This document shows positions 51,460 to 60,131 of a stretch of DNA of 64,000 nucleotides, piece by piece. Position numbers and translations under genes: made by a program. Every line of letters starts with the position of its first letter. The first letter of the stretch is position 1. The DNA lies in assembly GCF_004340465.1 (NCBI RefSeq), contig NZ_SLVV01000002.1, positions 1-64,000 on the forward strand. Reading direction: 5' to 3'. Under the pieces are notes generated by a model. The model did no database searches. It was given only the letters and a program-made list of their open reading frames with translations, and was not told the origin of the DNA. The DNA is from Mesobacillus foraminis (GTDB taxonomy: Bacteria > Bacillota > Bacilli > Bacillales > Cytobacillaceae).

Positions 51460-51829
51460 CTAATTTACAACCCGAATTGACTTTATAGCTTGGTCCGAAA
51501 TAAATCTTGACCACTTATTTTCCTCCAGCAATTCCTTTTGGCCCGCCATGGCTGAAATGATTGCCCCGATGGCTTGGACCCAGCTGCCCAGCTTATCCAG
51601 GTACTGTCCGTCGGATTTTGCATCTCCTAAACTGAATCCTCCTGGTTCAAGCTTCTTCTGTATCGGCTAGTAAAGCATTCCCTGTACCCTGTAATACATT
51701 ACCATACACTATTAGCTGATCTCTGAGATTCTCTTTCGGAATAATTGCCGGGGTTGTTCCAAAAGCCGCTACAACAGTGCCTATCGCTTGTATCGAGGAA
51801 GCGGCTATTATCTTAGTTTGATTATCCAT
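51460..51829 (-). pseudogene. frameshifted DUF6944-like repetitive protein
   Basis: The first part (start ATG at 51829) reads IIAASSIQAIGTVVAAFGTTP and GNVLQGTGNALLADTEEA, then hits a stop at 51647. In another frame, beginning exactly there, KLEPGGFSLGDAKSDGQYL and LGSWVQAIGAIISAMAGQKE continue to a stop at 51460. Both halves carry the same QAIG...A.AG repeat, so this is one gene broken by a frameshift near 51650-51660. Such repetitive proteins occur in Bacillus as the DUF6944 family. A sequencing error cannot be excluded. Confidence 0.7.
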
Positions 51830-51954
51830 AAAATAATCACGCCCATCCTATCGTCTTATTAGCATTATATTCACCAAACGATTGGGGTGTCCGAGGAAGG
51901 CAAATAAAAAGCACATCTGTCCAGATGCACTTTTTACAGTGATATTAATTCTTC

Positions 51955-52959
51955 TCATGAATTCAGCAGCTCATCAGCAATCAACTGGTAGGACCTAATC
52001 TTGTCTTCAGGAGAGTGAGTTATTGTCACCAGCATTATTTCGTCAGCCTTATACAGATCCTTGAGCTCAATAAGCTTCTCCTTGACTCTCCCTGGGTTTC
52101 CAATGATCATCTTTTGCTTCATTTTTTTTAGGGCTTCAGCATCAGCTTTTGTCACGGGATAGTTCTTTGCATCATAGATTGCAGGGACTCCTTGCTGCCC
52201 TTCTCCCTTTCCTCTCTGCAGCGCCCAGACAAGTGAACTAAGGGCAATCTCCTGGGCCCGGTCATCACTTTCCGCGCAGACTGCTGATACAGTCAGGATT
52301 ACCTCGGGAGACGACTGGCCTGATTTTCTTGGTTTAAAACTGCCGAAATATTCACTAATAATATCCTGGCCTTCGCTATCGCTCATAAACTTTCCAAAAA
52401 CGTATGGCAAACCATTTTCTCCGGCAAGCAAAGCACTTTTTTTGCTGGTGCCAAGCAGCCAGGGGACAGGCGGAATTTCCGGAACCGGAGATGCTTTCAG
52501 CTTGGCATGCTCCTGTTCTTTAGGAAAATTGCGTTCTAAAAAGTGAAGAAGATCCTTTACAGCGTTTGGCATATTCCATACCTTCTGGAGGAAATGGTCG
52601 GACAAAGCATTCGCTGCCTCAGCGGATCCTCCGGGGGCACGCCCAATCCCAATATCGATCCGGCCTGGAAATAATGTAGCCAGCGTATTATAAATCTCTG
52701 CCACCTTATATGGTTTGTAGTGCGGCAACAAAACAGCTCCAGGACCAAGGCGTATTTTCTTAGTATGTGCACCTATAATACCAAGCATCACTTCAGGAGC
52801 AGAGCAGGCCAATCCTTCAAGGTCATGGTGTTCTGCAATCCAGTATCTTGAATAACCAAGAGCATCTCCAGCCTGTGCCAGCTTCACTGATTCACTCAAA
52901 GCTTCCCTCGAGGTCTGACCCGCGGAAATCGGGGCTTGGTCCAGTATACTTAATCTCAT
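51955..52959 (-). CDS. LLM-class flavin-dependent oxidoreductase
   Basis: The 334-residue luciferase-like monooxygenase fold has the start LSILDQAPISAGQTSREAL, the GYSRYWIAEHHDL motif (about 36-48), SAPEVMLGIIGAHTKKIRLGPG split across two strands, and GRIDIGIGRAPG (about 98). It uses reduced FMN or F420-like flavin; Bacillus members use FMN. It is followed at 16 bp by the DUF3219 gene on the same strand, so order is DUF3219 then LLM. The substrate is unknown. Confidence 0.9.
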   Translation of the reverse strand: MRLSILDQAPISAGQTSREALSESVKLAQAGDALGYSRYWIAEHHDLEGLACSAPEVMLGIIGAHTKKIRLGPGAVLLPHYKPYKVAEIYNTLATLFPGRIDIGIGRAPGGSAEAANALSDHFLQKVWNMPNAVKDLLHFLERNFPKEQEHAKLKASPVPEIPPVPWLLGTSKKSALLAGENGLPYVFGKFMSDSEGQDIISEYFGSFKPRKSGQSSPEVILTVSAVCAESDDRAQEIALSSLVWALQRGKGEGQQGVPAIYDAKNYPVTKADAEALKKMKQKMIIGNPGRVKEKLIELKDLYKADEIMLVTITHSPEDKIRSYQLIADELLNS

Positions 52960-52975
52960 TTCTCTTCCACCCTTT

Positions 52976-53260
52976 TTAATTCACGGCTTCAAGCAAGCTC
53001 AGTGAAAATACTCCTATGTTACCTTTTTCGTATAGATTGGTGATTGAGGTGGAGTATTGGTCAATTGAAGCTTTAAAAGATTCTTCCGTATTTGGAACTT
53101 TCACCAAAAAAGTCCCTTTATATAATAGTGTTGTTATATCATGATAATCATCACTTGTGACCTTGAACTTAACCGAAATCCTTCTCAATCCATTTATCTT
53201 CTCCTCAAGGTATTCATCAACGGGAATTAACGTATCATCCAGGATTATCGTGTTCTCCAA
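52976..53260 (-). CDS. DUF3219 (YkvR-like) protein
   Basis: This 94-residue beta-rich protein has the family pattern TSDDYHDITTLLYKGTFLVKVP and YSTSITNLYEKGNIGVFSLSL, as in B. subtilis YkvR. The start is TTG at 53260 with GGAGGAG six bases upstream. The ATG at 53275 is itself inside that GGAGG region and is unlikely. It is probably cotranscribed with the LLM gene. The function is unknown. Confidence 0.82.
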   Translation of the reverse strand: MENTIILDDTLIPVDEYLEEKINGLRRISVKFKVTSDDYHDITTLLYKGTFLVKVPNTEESFKASIDQYSTSITNLYEKGNIGVFSLSLLEAVN

Positions 53261-53332
53261 ATCATTCTCCTCCATTTCTTCGGTATGGAAATAATATCAT
53301 TTGAAATTTAGCGGAGCAAATTTGTTGATTAA

Positions 53333-53368
53333 ACAAAAAAAGGGCAAAAGAAGAGACTCTTTTACCCT
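53333..53368 (-). terminator. terminator of trhO, overlapping its stop
   Basis: Read leftward, AGGGTAAAAG pairs with CTTTTGCCCT (53368-53359 with 53350-53341, one mismatch) and is followed by seven T. The stem includes the trhO stop codon, leaving almost no 3' untranslated region. Confidence 0.8.
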
Positions 53369-54333
53369 GTAACTACTTTATTTTTTTCTTCAATTTGTTT
53401 TAATCGTGCACTTACCTGATCTTCCGTTAAGCCATGTTCCTGGACGTAGCGGTTTCTTGAGTGTGTCCTGCACTCATGGCTGCAGCTGCGCATATAGAAG
53501 TGTTCAGTTTCCTCGGAAGCAAAAATCTTCTTGTTGCACTCAGGGTTTGCACAGTTGACATAACGTTCACATGGCTCCCCTGTAAAGTGATCCTTCCCGA
53601 CAACTACGTGCTCTACTTTATTGATTGGCACGCTGATCCTATTATCAAACACATAGCACTGCCCATCCCAAAGCTGTCCTTTGGCGACTGGATCTTTGCC
53701 GTAAGAGACAATTCCGCCGTGAAGCTGTGATACATCTTCGAACCCTTCCTGCTTTAGCCAGCCGGAAAACTTTTCACAGCGTACTCCGCCAGTACAATAG
53801 GTGAGAATTTTTTTGCCCTCCAGCAAGTCCTTGTTCTCCCGGATCCATTGAGGCAATTCACGGAAGGAATTAATCTCAGGCTTGATGGCCCCCTTGAAAT
53901 GCCCTAAATCATACTCATAGTCATTTCGAGCGTCCACAATAACCGTATCTTCTTCTTGCATTTGTTTGTAAAAATCTTCGGGGCTTAAATAATTTCCCGT
54001 TAATTCAAGCGGATTAACATCGTCTTCAAGCCTTAAGGTTACAAGTTCTTTTTTATAGCGGACATGCATTTTTTTGAATGCATGACCCTCTGCTTCATCA
54101 ATTTTAAAGACCATATTGGCAAAGCGAGGATCTTGTTTCATTGTTTGTATATATTGCTCTGTTTGTTCCACTGTACCTGAAACAGTTCCATTGATTCCTT
54201 CCTCTGAAATCAATATCCGGCCTTTTAAACCCAAGTCCTTACAAAAGGCCAAATGCTCCGCAGTCAGTTCTTCTGGATTTTCGATATGGACATATTGATA
54301 ATAAAGTAAAACTCTATATGCTGTCGTTTCCAT
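53362..54333 (-). CDS. trhO: tRNA uridine-34 hydroxylase, rhodanese family
   Basis: The 323-residue TrhO (UPF0176/YbfQ) hydroxylates U34 of certain tRNAs to 5-hydroxyuridine. An N-terminal ferredoxin-like domain ([15 protein letters not shown], about 38-52) is followed by a rhodanese domain with [16 protein letters not shown] and the catalytic cysteine in [15 protein letters not shown] (about 180). The C-terminal zinc-like region has cysteines CANPECNKK and CSHEC. The ATG at 54333 follows AGGTGG. It is monocistronic. Confidence 0.93.
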   Translation of the reverse strand: METTAYRVLLYYQYVHIENPEELTAEHLAFCKDLGLKGRILISEEGINGTVSGTVEQTEQYIQTMKQDPRFANMVFKIDEAEGHAFKKMHVRYKKELVTLRLEDDVNPLELTGNYLSPEDFYKQMQEEDTVIVDARNDYEYDLGHFKGAIKPEINSFRELPQWIRENKDLLEGKKILTYCTGGVRCEKFSGWLKQEGFEDVSQLHGGIVSYGKDPVAKGQLWDGQCYVFDNRISVPINKVEHVVVGKDHFTGEPCERYVNCANPECNKKIFASEETEHFYMRSCSHECRTHSRNRYVQEHGLTEDQVSARLKQIEEKNKVVTG

Positions 54334-54500
54334 TTCAGTAACCACCTAACTAATTCTAAATAAAACAGGACCAAGAACAAAAAAGAAGCCCCGGGTCCTG
54401 TGATTATTATCACCATTATAGTATTATAGTACCTTTTTTAATCCAAGGTAAAGAAATTTGTTCCTAGTAATTAAGGAAACCTTTGCTAATATGCTTAAAA

Positions 54501-54707
54501 TCAGACAATATCATAGCCTTGATCGTCAATTGTTTCCTTAATTTTATCCAGAGTGACTGCTTCCTTGTTATACTCCACTTCAACCTGGCCAGCCTCCAGA
54601 TTAACTTTCACACTGCTTACTCCTTCTAGGGCACCGACACTCCCCTCAACCGACTTGACACAATGCCCGCAAGACATACCACTTACATTTAATTTGACTT
54701 TTTCCAT
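54501..54707 (-). CDS. copZ: copper chaperone CopZ
   Basis: The 68-residue ferredoxin-like HMA domain has the Cu(I)-binding motif GMSCGHC (Cys 12 and 15) and the C-terminal DQGYDIV that places the conserved Tyr near the site. It normally hands copper to the CopA ATPase, but copA and csoR are not in this window. A CsoR-type operator lies about 50 bp upstream. The ATG follows GAGAGGGG. Confidence 0.94.
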   Translation of the reverse strand: MEKVKLNVSGMSCGHCVKSVEGSVGALEGVSSVKVNLEAGQVEVEYNKEAVTLDKIKETIDDQGYDIV

Positions 54708-54755
54708 CTGTTATTGCCCCTCTCATTTATTATGTTTTTGCCTATATGCTTATTT

Positions 54756-54778
54756 TACCATACCCCTCTATAGTATGC
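54756..54778. promoter_or_regulatory. CsoR-like copper operator upstream of copZ
   Basis: Read leftward, GCATACTATAGAGGGGTATGGTA contains the pseudo-inverted ATAC...GGGGTAT core seen in Bacillus CsoR sites of copZA. It is positioned over the expected copZ promoter. Exact match to a characterised site was not tested. Confidence 0.6.
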
Positions 54779-55003
54779 AAATTTACCTTTTGATTTATTC
54801 AACTTTCGTTCGGCAGGCTAAAACGGCTGTTAACTATCCCGGTTTTACGTTCTGTTAGAGGCAATTAGAAGCATGACATGGATGCCCAACCCTTAATATG
54901 CTTTTTAGGATTGGTTTAATCATGTATTAGTTGATTCCGGACTCTCTGTCAAGATAAGATGTAAGTGATTCTTAAATAAAATCTAAATAAACAGGAGTCC
55001 TGA

Positions 55004-56740
55004 ATGGTTAGACATGACAGAAAGGGAATGAAGCCGTTTATTTCTTTAATCTTATCTGCCAAAATCCCAAAGGCAGCTTTTTTCGCGGGACTTTCGGCGA
55101 GTGTCCTTACTACTGTGGCAGGTCTTATTGTTCCCTTACTCACAAAAAATCTGGTTGATGGCTTTTCCATGGATTCGTTAAGCGCCCCGCTCATTGCAGG
55201 AATAGGGGCTGTTTTTTTGATCCAGGCCATCATCAGCGGATTTTCTCTGTATTTGTTAAGCTTCGTCGGCCAGAAAATTGTAGCGGGGCTTCGCGAGCGG
55301 ATGTGGAAGAAAATGATTAAGCTGCCGGTCAGTTATTTTGACAAACAATCCAGCGGTGAAAGCGTGAGCCGGATTATCAACGACACGAGTGTAGTCCGAG
55401 ATCTTATTTCCAATCATTTTCCCCAATTCATCACCGGAATGGTCTCCATATTCGGAGCAATCCTCATTTTGCTGATAATGGATTGGCGAATGACGCTGCT
55501 CATGCTGATTTCGGTTCCCATCAGCTTAGTAATCATGCTGCCGCTCGGAAGAAGAATGGCTAAAATATCCCGGGGGCTTCAGAATGAAACAGCCACTTTT
55601 ACAGGACAAATTCAACAGACGCTTAGCGAGATACGCTTAATGAAAGCCTCTACGGCAGAACAAAAGGAAGAAGCTAAAGGGCTAACTGGCATTGAGAATT
55701 TGCTGGGTTATGGCTTGAAGGAAGCGAGGATCTTTGCGTTGATAGGACCATCCATGTACCTGGTAGTTATGGTTGTCATTGTCATGATCATCGCTTACGG
55801 CGGCATACGGGTAGCAGAAGGGTCCATGTCGACAGGCTCTTTAATAGCTTTTTTGCTTTATCTTTTTCAAATCATTATGCCTATCACCTCCTTTGCGACT
55901 TTTTTCACACAGCTTCAGAAAGCGAAAGGAGCTACCGAGCGAATTATCGATATACTTGAACTGTACTCCGAGGATGGCCAGGATGGCTTGGACATGGATA
56001 TTAGGAATCTGCCCATCTCCATTAAGAATGTCTCTTTTTCTTATCATTCAGGGGAACGGGTGCTGGACAACGTTTCAATCGAAGCTCAGCCAGGTCAGAT
56101 GATTGCTTTGGCAGGTCCGAGCGGCGGTGGGAAAACCACCATTTTTGGATTGCTGGAACGCTTTTATCAGCCGGGTTCAGGAGAAATCCTTATTGGCCGC
56201 ACCCCCATCAGCCAGATATCGCTGAACTCCTGGCGCGGTCAAATAGGGTACGTATCTCAAGAAAGTGCCATGATGGCGGGGACAATCCGGGAAAATTTAT
56301 GCTACGGGCTAGAAAGCTCATCCCATATTTCTGACCAGCAATTATGGAAGGTAGCCGAGATGGCATATGCAGACCAATTTATTCATTCGTTCCCTAAGGG
56401 GCTGGATACAGAAGTTGGTGAGCGGGGAGTAAGGCTGTCAGGAGGACAAAGACAAAGAATTGCGATAGCGAGGGCCTTCCTGCGTGATCCAAAAATTTTG
56501 ATGATGGATGAAGCAACCGCCAGCCTGGACAGCCAGTCAGAAAGCGTGGTACAGCAGGCATTGTCCCGTTTAATGGAAGGCCGAACCACCTTTGTCATCG
56601 CCCATCGGCTGGCCACCATCGTGAATGCAGATAAAATTATTTTTATTGAGCAAGGCTCAGTAACAGGTACGGGGACCCACGATGAGCTGGCCAAGTCACA
56701 CCCTTTATACAGGGAATTCGCACAACAACAGCTAGCGTGA
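55004..56740 (+). CDS. bmrA: ABC multidrug exporter, BmrA-like half-transporter
   Basis: The 578-residue half-transporter has six transmembrane helices (about 20-310). Its nucleotide-binding domain has Walker A GPSGGGKTT (about 370), Q loop GYVSQESAMM, signature LSGGQRQR (about 475), Walker B ILMMDEATASLD and H loop AHRLAT. The sequence character matches the B. subtilis BmrA homodimeric drug exporter (589 residues). The ATG at 55004 follows AGGAGTCCTGA; an in-frame ATG at 55028 is the alternative. It is a single-gene unit. Confidence 0.85.
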   Translation: MVRHDRKGMKPFISLILSAKIPKAAFFAGLSASVLTTVAGLIVPLLTKNLVDGFSMDSLSAPLIAGIGAVFLIQAIISGFSLYLLSFVGQKIVAGLRERMWKKMIKLPVSYFDKQSSGESVSRIINDTSVVRDLISNHFPQFITGMVSIFGAILILLIMDWRMTLLMLISVPISLVIMLPLGRRMAKISRGLQNETATFTGQIQQTLSEIRLMKASTAEQKEEAKGLTGIENLLGYGLKEARIFALIGPSMYLVVMVVIVMIIAYGGIRVAEGSMSTGSLIAFLLYLFQIIMPITSFATFFTQLQKAKGATERIIDILELYSEDGQDGLDMDIRNLPISIKNVSFSYHSGERVLDNVSIEAQPGQMIALAGPSGGGKTTIFGLLERFYQPGSGEILIGRTPISQISLNSWRGQIGYVSQESAMMAGTIRENLCYGLESSSHISDQQLWKVAEMAYADQFIHSFPKGLDTEVGERGVRLSGGQRQRIAIARAFLRDPKILMMDEATASLDSQSESVVQQALSRLMEGRTTFVIAHRLATIVNADKIIFIEQGSVTGTGTHDELAKSHPLYREFAQQQLA

Positions 56741-56811
56741 ACGGGGTCAGGCACGCTTTATTTTACTAAAGTACATTAGCTGCTGTTTCCCCTTTGCCGT
56801 GGATATAATAG

Positions 56812-56852
56812 CCAAAGAGACCCGCACTGGATGCTAGTGCGGGTCTCTTTGG
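56812..56852. terminator. strong hairpin downstream of bmrA
   Basis: A perfect 17-bp stem (56812-56828 with 56836-56852) has an AGAGACCCGCACT core and CTCTTT tail. It lies 70 bp after the bmrA stop and may terminate it or act in both directions. Confidence 0.7.
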
Positions 56853-57038
56853 CCAGGAGCAGAGCTGACAGCGGCCATCCTTCCCATTTGTATGAAGATA
56901 TATCTCCGTTCACAATTTAGGGGAAACACTTCTTTCTCATGCCCCTTCAGTGATATTTATGAACATACATTTTATTAATATCTTAAGAGGTGTATTAAGT
57001 AAGTGAATATCCAATATTTTACTGACCTCTCCAAAGAA

Positions 57039-58826
57039 TTACAAAACAGCAAACTCTTCAACCAATTCTCCAAATCTTTTTAGCGCATTTTCAATTGGCT
57101 CTGATGACGTTAAATCTACACCGGTTTTTTTTAATAATTCAAGAGGATAGTCGGAACTTCCGCTTTTCAAAAATTCCAGGTAGGATTCCAGGGTCTCCTT
57201 ATCTCCTTCGAAAATTTTAGTTGCAAGATGAATGGCCGAAGCAAAACCGGTCGCATATTTGTATACGTAAAAAGGCCGGTAAAAGTGAGGGATTCTTGAC
57301 CACCCATGTTTAACTTCATCATCGAACACAAGTTCATCCCCATTATACTCCCTGAAGAGTGTTTCATAGAGTTGATTAAAGACTTCCACGTTAAGCGGCA
57401 GCCCCTTTTCTGCCATTTCGTGTGTATTCTTTTCAAATTCCGCAAACATCACCTGAGTGAAAAAAGTTCCCTTAAATTGATCAATGAAATGGTTGAGAAG
57501 ATGCTTGCGAATTTCTTCGTCCTTTTCATGCTTCAATAAATAATTAATTAAAAGCACCTCGTTCACCGTGGAAGCCACTTCGGCAACAAAAATGCTGTAT
57601 CTTGCCGTAATCTGTGGCTGATGCTGTGAACTGAGTTTGCTATGGACCCCATGGCCGCACTCATGTACGAGTGTAAACAAACTGTCGAGGTCATCCTGGT
57701 GATTCAGCAAAATAAATGGATGCACTCCATATACACCTAAATTATAGGCACCTGAACGCTTTCCTGGAGTTTCCCGTACATCAATATACCGGGCTTCCCT
57801 AAATTCCCTTAGCGTCGAAATGTATTCCTCTCCCAGAGGAGAAAGAGCTTTGCACATAATTTCATAAGCTTCGTCGTAGGGAATTACTTGCCTGACTCCG
57901 CTTACCAAAGGAACACTCATATCATACTGGCGAAGTTCCTCGAGCCCAAGCTTCTCCTTGCGCAGCTTGCTGTAACGATGCATTGGAGCAATATTGTTTT
58001 TAGTAGTCTCAATCAGATTCTTATAAACCTCTTTAGGTACCCTGTCGCCAAATAAAGCTTTCTCAAGAGCAGAAGGATACCGGCGGATTTTCGCTATTGT
58101 CACATTGTTTTTAACGGCAGCCGAAAGAGTGGAAGCAATTGAATTCTTCAAATGGAGATAAGGCTGATAATATGCTTTATAGGCCTCCCTTCGCCTTTCA
58201 CGGTCCTCATCCTCAATTAGCCTGGAGTACATCCCCCTGGTCAGTTCGATTTTTTCACCAGTTTCAGTGGTTACCTCTCCAAACTTAATATCAGCATTAT
58301 TCAGCATCCCGAACGTATTGCTCGGTGCGGACAATGCCTCTCCCAGCTGCGAGAGAATCTCCTCCTGTTCTTTCATCAAAACATGGGGTTTATATCGGAA
58401 GGATTCCATTAAATCCTCTTCAAAATAGGACAGGCCGTCTTCTTCCTTGATATAGCCCTTCAATGTTTCTTCATTAAGACTCAAGAGATAGGGCATAAAA
58501 AAGGAAGTCGCTGAGCTTATCCTGACACCAAGCTGCTTTGCTTTGTCCAGAAAGGATTGAGCACTGGTGCTCCTTGTATCTTCATCAACAGACAGCATCG
58601 CGTAGGCGTATAATTTGCTGAATAAGTAAGATACTTCCTCCCTGGTTTCTAAGTATCCGAACAGGCTCGGACCATCTGTAATCTCTCCATCGTATTCTTT
58701 TAGGGATTCTGTTAATTTTTCAATTATACCGTACTCTTTTTCCCAATGATCAATGTCTGGGTATAGATCACCCAAATTCCATTTTTCCTCAATTGGCACT
58801 TCATTTCTGCTCTTATACGTATTCAC
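57039..58826 (-). CDS. pepF: oligoendopeptidase F
   Basis: The 595-residue M3 zinc oligopeptidase has the active-site helix LVHECGHGVHS (HExGH, about 378-383) and the third ligand Glu in EVASTVNEVLL about 25 residues later. It is a cytoplasmic enzyme that degrades short peptides of 7-17 residues. The start is GTG with GGGGGTG upstream. It is monocistronic. It is a normal full-length member with no changes in the zinc site. Confidence 0.95.
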   Translation of the reverse strand: MNTYKSRNEVPIEEKWNLGDLYPDIDHWEKEYGIIEKLTESLKEYDGEITDGPSLFGYLETREEVSYLFSKLYAYAMLSVDEDTRSTSAQSFLDKAKQLGVRISSATSFFMPYLLSLNEETLKGYIKEEDGLSYFEEDLMESFRYKPHVLMKEQEEILSQLGEALSAPSNTFGMLNNADIKFGEVTTETGEKIELTRGMYSRLIEDEDRERRREAYKAYYQPYLHLKNSIASTLSAAVKNNVTIAKIRRYPSALEKALFGDRVPKEVYKNLIETTKNNIAPMHRYSKLRKEKLGLEELRQYDMSVPLVSGVRQVIPYDEAYEIMCKALSPLGEEYISTLREFREARYIDVRETPGKRSGAYNLGVYGVHPFILLNHQDDLDSLFTLVHECGHGVHSKLSSQHQPQITARYSIFVAEVASTVNEVLLINYLLKHEKDEEIRKHLLNHFIDQFKGTFFTQVMFAEFEKNTHEMAEKGLPLNVEVFNQLYETLFREYNGDELVFDDEVKHGWSRIPHFYRPFYVYKYATGFASAIHLATKIFEGDKETLESYLEFLKSGSSDYPLELLKKTGVDLTSSEPIENALKRFGELVEEFAVL

Positions 58827-58984
58827 AAAGACACCCCCGCTATTAAATTGTTCTGGCTATCTTAATATTACAGAATATATTCCATTTATCCTTCCTTAAA
58901 ACCTTAAAACATCATGAGCGAAAGCGGAAAGAATTTTTCTCCAGGGAATAATGTTGTACAATACTCTTGAAAGGATGTGGAGAT

Positions 58985-59812
58985 ATGGCTGTTACACTGC
59001 CACATATTGAAGACTTGAACAGGACAACCTACCTTCCTCCGAAGGGTGATTATGAAGTTTTTGCGGACGAGATAGATTATGCAGAAAAGGTTAGAGTATG
59101 GGGTTTATCTTCCGCCAAAGATGTAAAAAAGAATTTTTGGTACAAGGAAAAGGATCATCAGCGTCTTGTCTCGATTAAAGGATATCAAGTGTATGGAGAA
59201 AGCGCAGATTTTTATACTCTTGTGATTGAGTTTCAGGATGGAAACCTAAGCTGCATTCACCCTGCTTATTTAAAGGAGATGCAGGCTTCCAGTTTCGGCA
59301 AGGCTCTTTCAGCCGACACTGGGGAAAAAAAGCCTGCTCCGCCAAAGCCTCAAGCAAAACAAGGTCCCACTGCCGCAAAACTTGAAGCAAAACTAGTCTC
59401 GAATCCCGCGGGACCCAAGCCCGAGACAGCTGCAGCTGAGGCTCCAGTAAAGAAAGAAAAGAAAGATAAGCCTCAAAAACTGGACCTTCCGGAAGAAAAG
59501 GTGCATTTTACCGCAAAGGTGAAGCAATTCGGTTTGACCTGGAATCATTTTAATGAAGAAAATGATGAAGTTGTCGTCCTGGAGAATGTCGTCATTCAGC
59601 AAGAATCTCCGATAGAGGTCGGTCTCTGCTGGTGTGCACATTCCAAAACCCTTAAGAAACATGAGCTCGTTCCTGGTACAGTTCTTGAATTCGACGGGAA
59701 GATCGTCAAAAAGAAATTGCCAAAAGGAAAAGATATTGAAGAGGAAGAAATGGTTGTTGAGGAGCCTGTTCCGTATAAAATCAACAATCCTTCTAAAATT
59801 ACGAAAAGCTAA
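58985..59812 (+). CDS. hypothetical two-domain protein with Lys/Pro/Ala linker
   Basis: The 275-residue protein has an N-terminal domain (about 1-110: TYLPPKGDYEVFADEIDYAE, WGLSSAKDVKKNFWYKE). A low-complexity linker rich in Lys, Pro and Ala (about 115-170) leads to a C-terminal OB- or SH3-like domain (about 172-245, with VGLCWCAHSKTLKKHELVPG and VLEFDGKIVKKKLPKG). The last stretch, YKINNPSKITKS, is basic. I do not recognise the family. The ATG at 58985 follows GTGGAGAT. The linker and basic end suggest binding to nucleic acid or a large assembly; no function is claimed. Confidence 0.75.
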   Translation: MAVTLPHIEDLNRTTYLPPKGDYEVFADEIDYAEKVRVWGLSSAKDVKKNFWYKEKDHQRLVSIKGYQVYGESADFYTLVIEFQDGNLSCIHPAYLKEMQASSFGKALSADTGEKKPAPPKPQAKQGPTAAKLEAKLVSNPAGPKPETAAAEAPVKKEKKDKPQKLDLPEEKVHFTAKVKQFGLTWNHFNEENDEVVVLENVVIQQESPIEVGLCWCAHSKTLKKHELVPGTVLEFDGKIVKKKLPKGKDIEEEEMVVEEPVPYKINNPSKITKS

Positions 59813-59833
59813 AAGAGCGGTCTTTTAGCTTTT
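59804..59833 (+). terminator. terminator overlapping the stop of the 275-residue gene
   Basis: AAAAGCTAAAAGA (59804-59816) pairs with TCTTTTAGCTTTT (59821-59833), loop GCGG, and continues into T-rich sequence. The stem contains the TAA stop codon. Confidence 0.88.
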
Positions 59834-60006
59834 TATTTTATCAGGTTAATACTCCACGGAAGAATCCATCGAAAAGCACTCTGTTTATCCCCTCTGCAAT
59901 ATTGTATTGCGCAAATACTGCTGTCACCTCACTGGGAGTCCGGTACTTAATGTTCCTTTGCTAACACCATTCCATAAAATTTAGGACTTGTTTCCTGCGA
60001 TAGGAA

Positions 60007-60020
60007 AGAAAGCGTTTAAC
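60007..60020 (+). promoter_or_regulatory. cre-like site (CcpA) upstream of the cstA-type gene
   Basis: AGAAAGCGTTTAAC matches the core of the catabolite-responsive element (WGNAANCGNNNNCW-type). It lies about 35 bp upstream of the proposed -35 box, so it could repress or activate. The role fits a carbon-starvation gene. Confidence 0.5.
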
Positions 60021-60053
60021 TTTTTTGAAATAACATTTTTTTCAGAAAATAAC

Positions 60054-60081
60054 TTGATTTTAGAATGAAATCTAGTAAAAT
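60054..60081 (+). promoter_or_regulatory. probable SigmaA promoter of the CstA gene
   Basis: TTGATT (60054-60059), a 16-bp spacer and TAAAAT (60076-60081) resemble the vegetative consensus and end about 50 bp before the ATG. Confidence 0.45.
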
Positions 60082-60131
60082 AAACCCCAAGTCAAAAGTT
60101 TCTGAATAATAACACAACAGGGGATGGTCAA

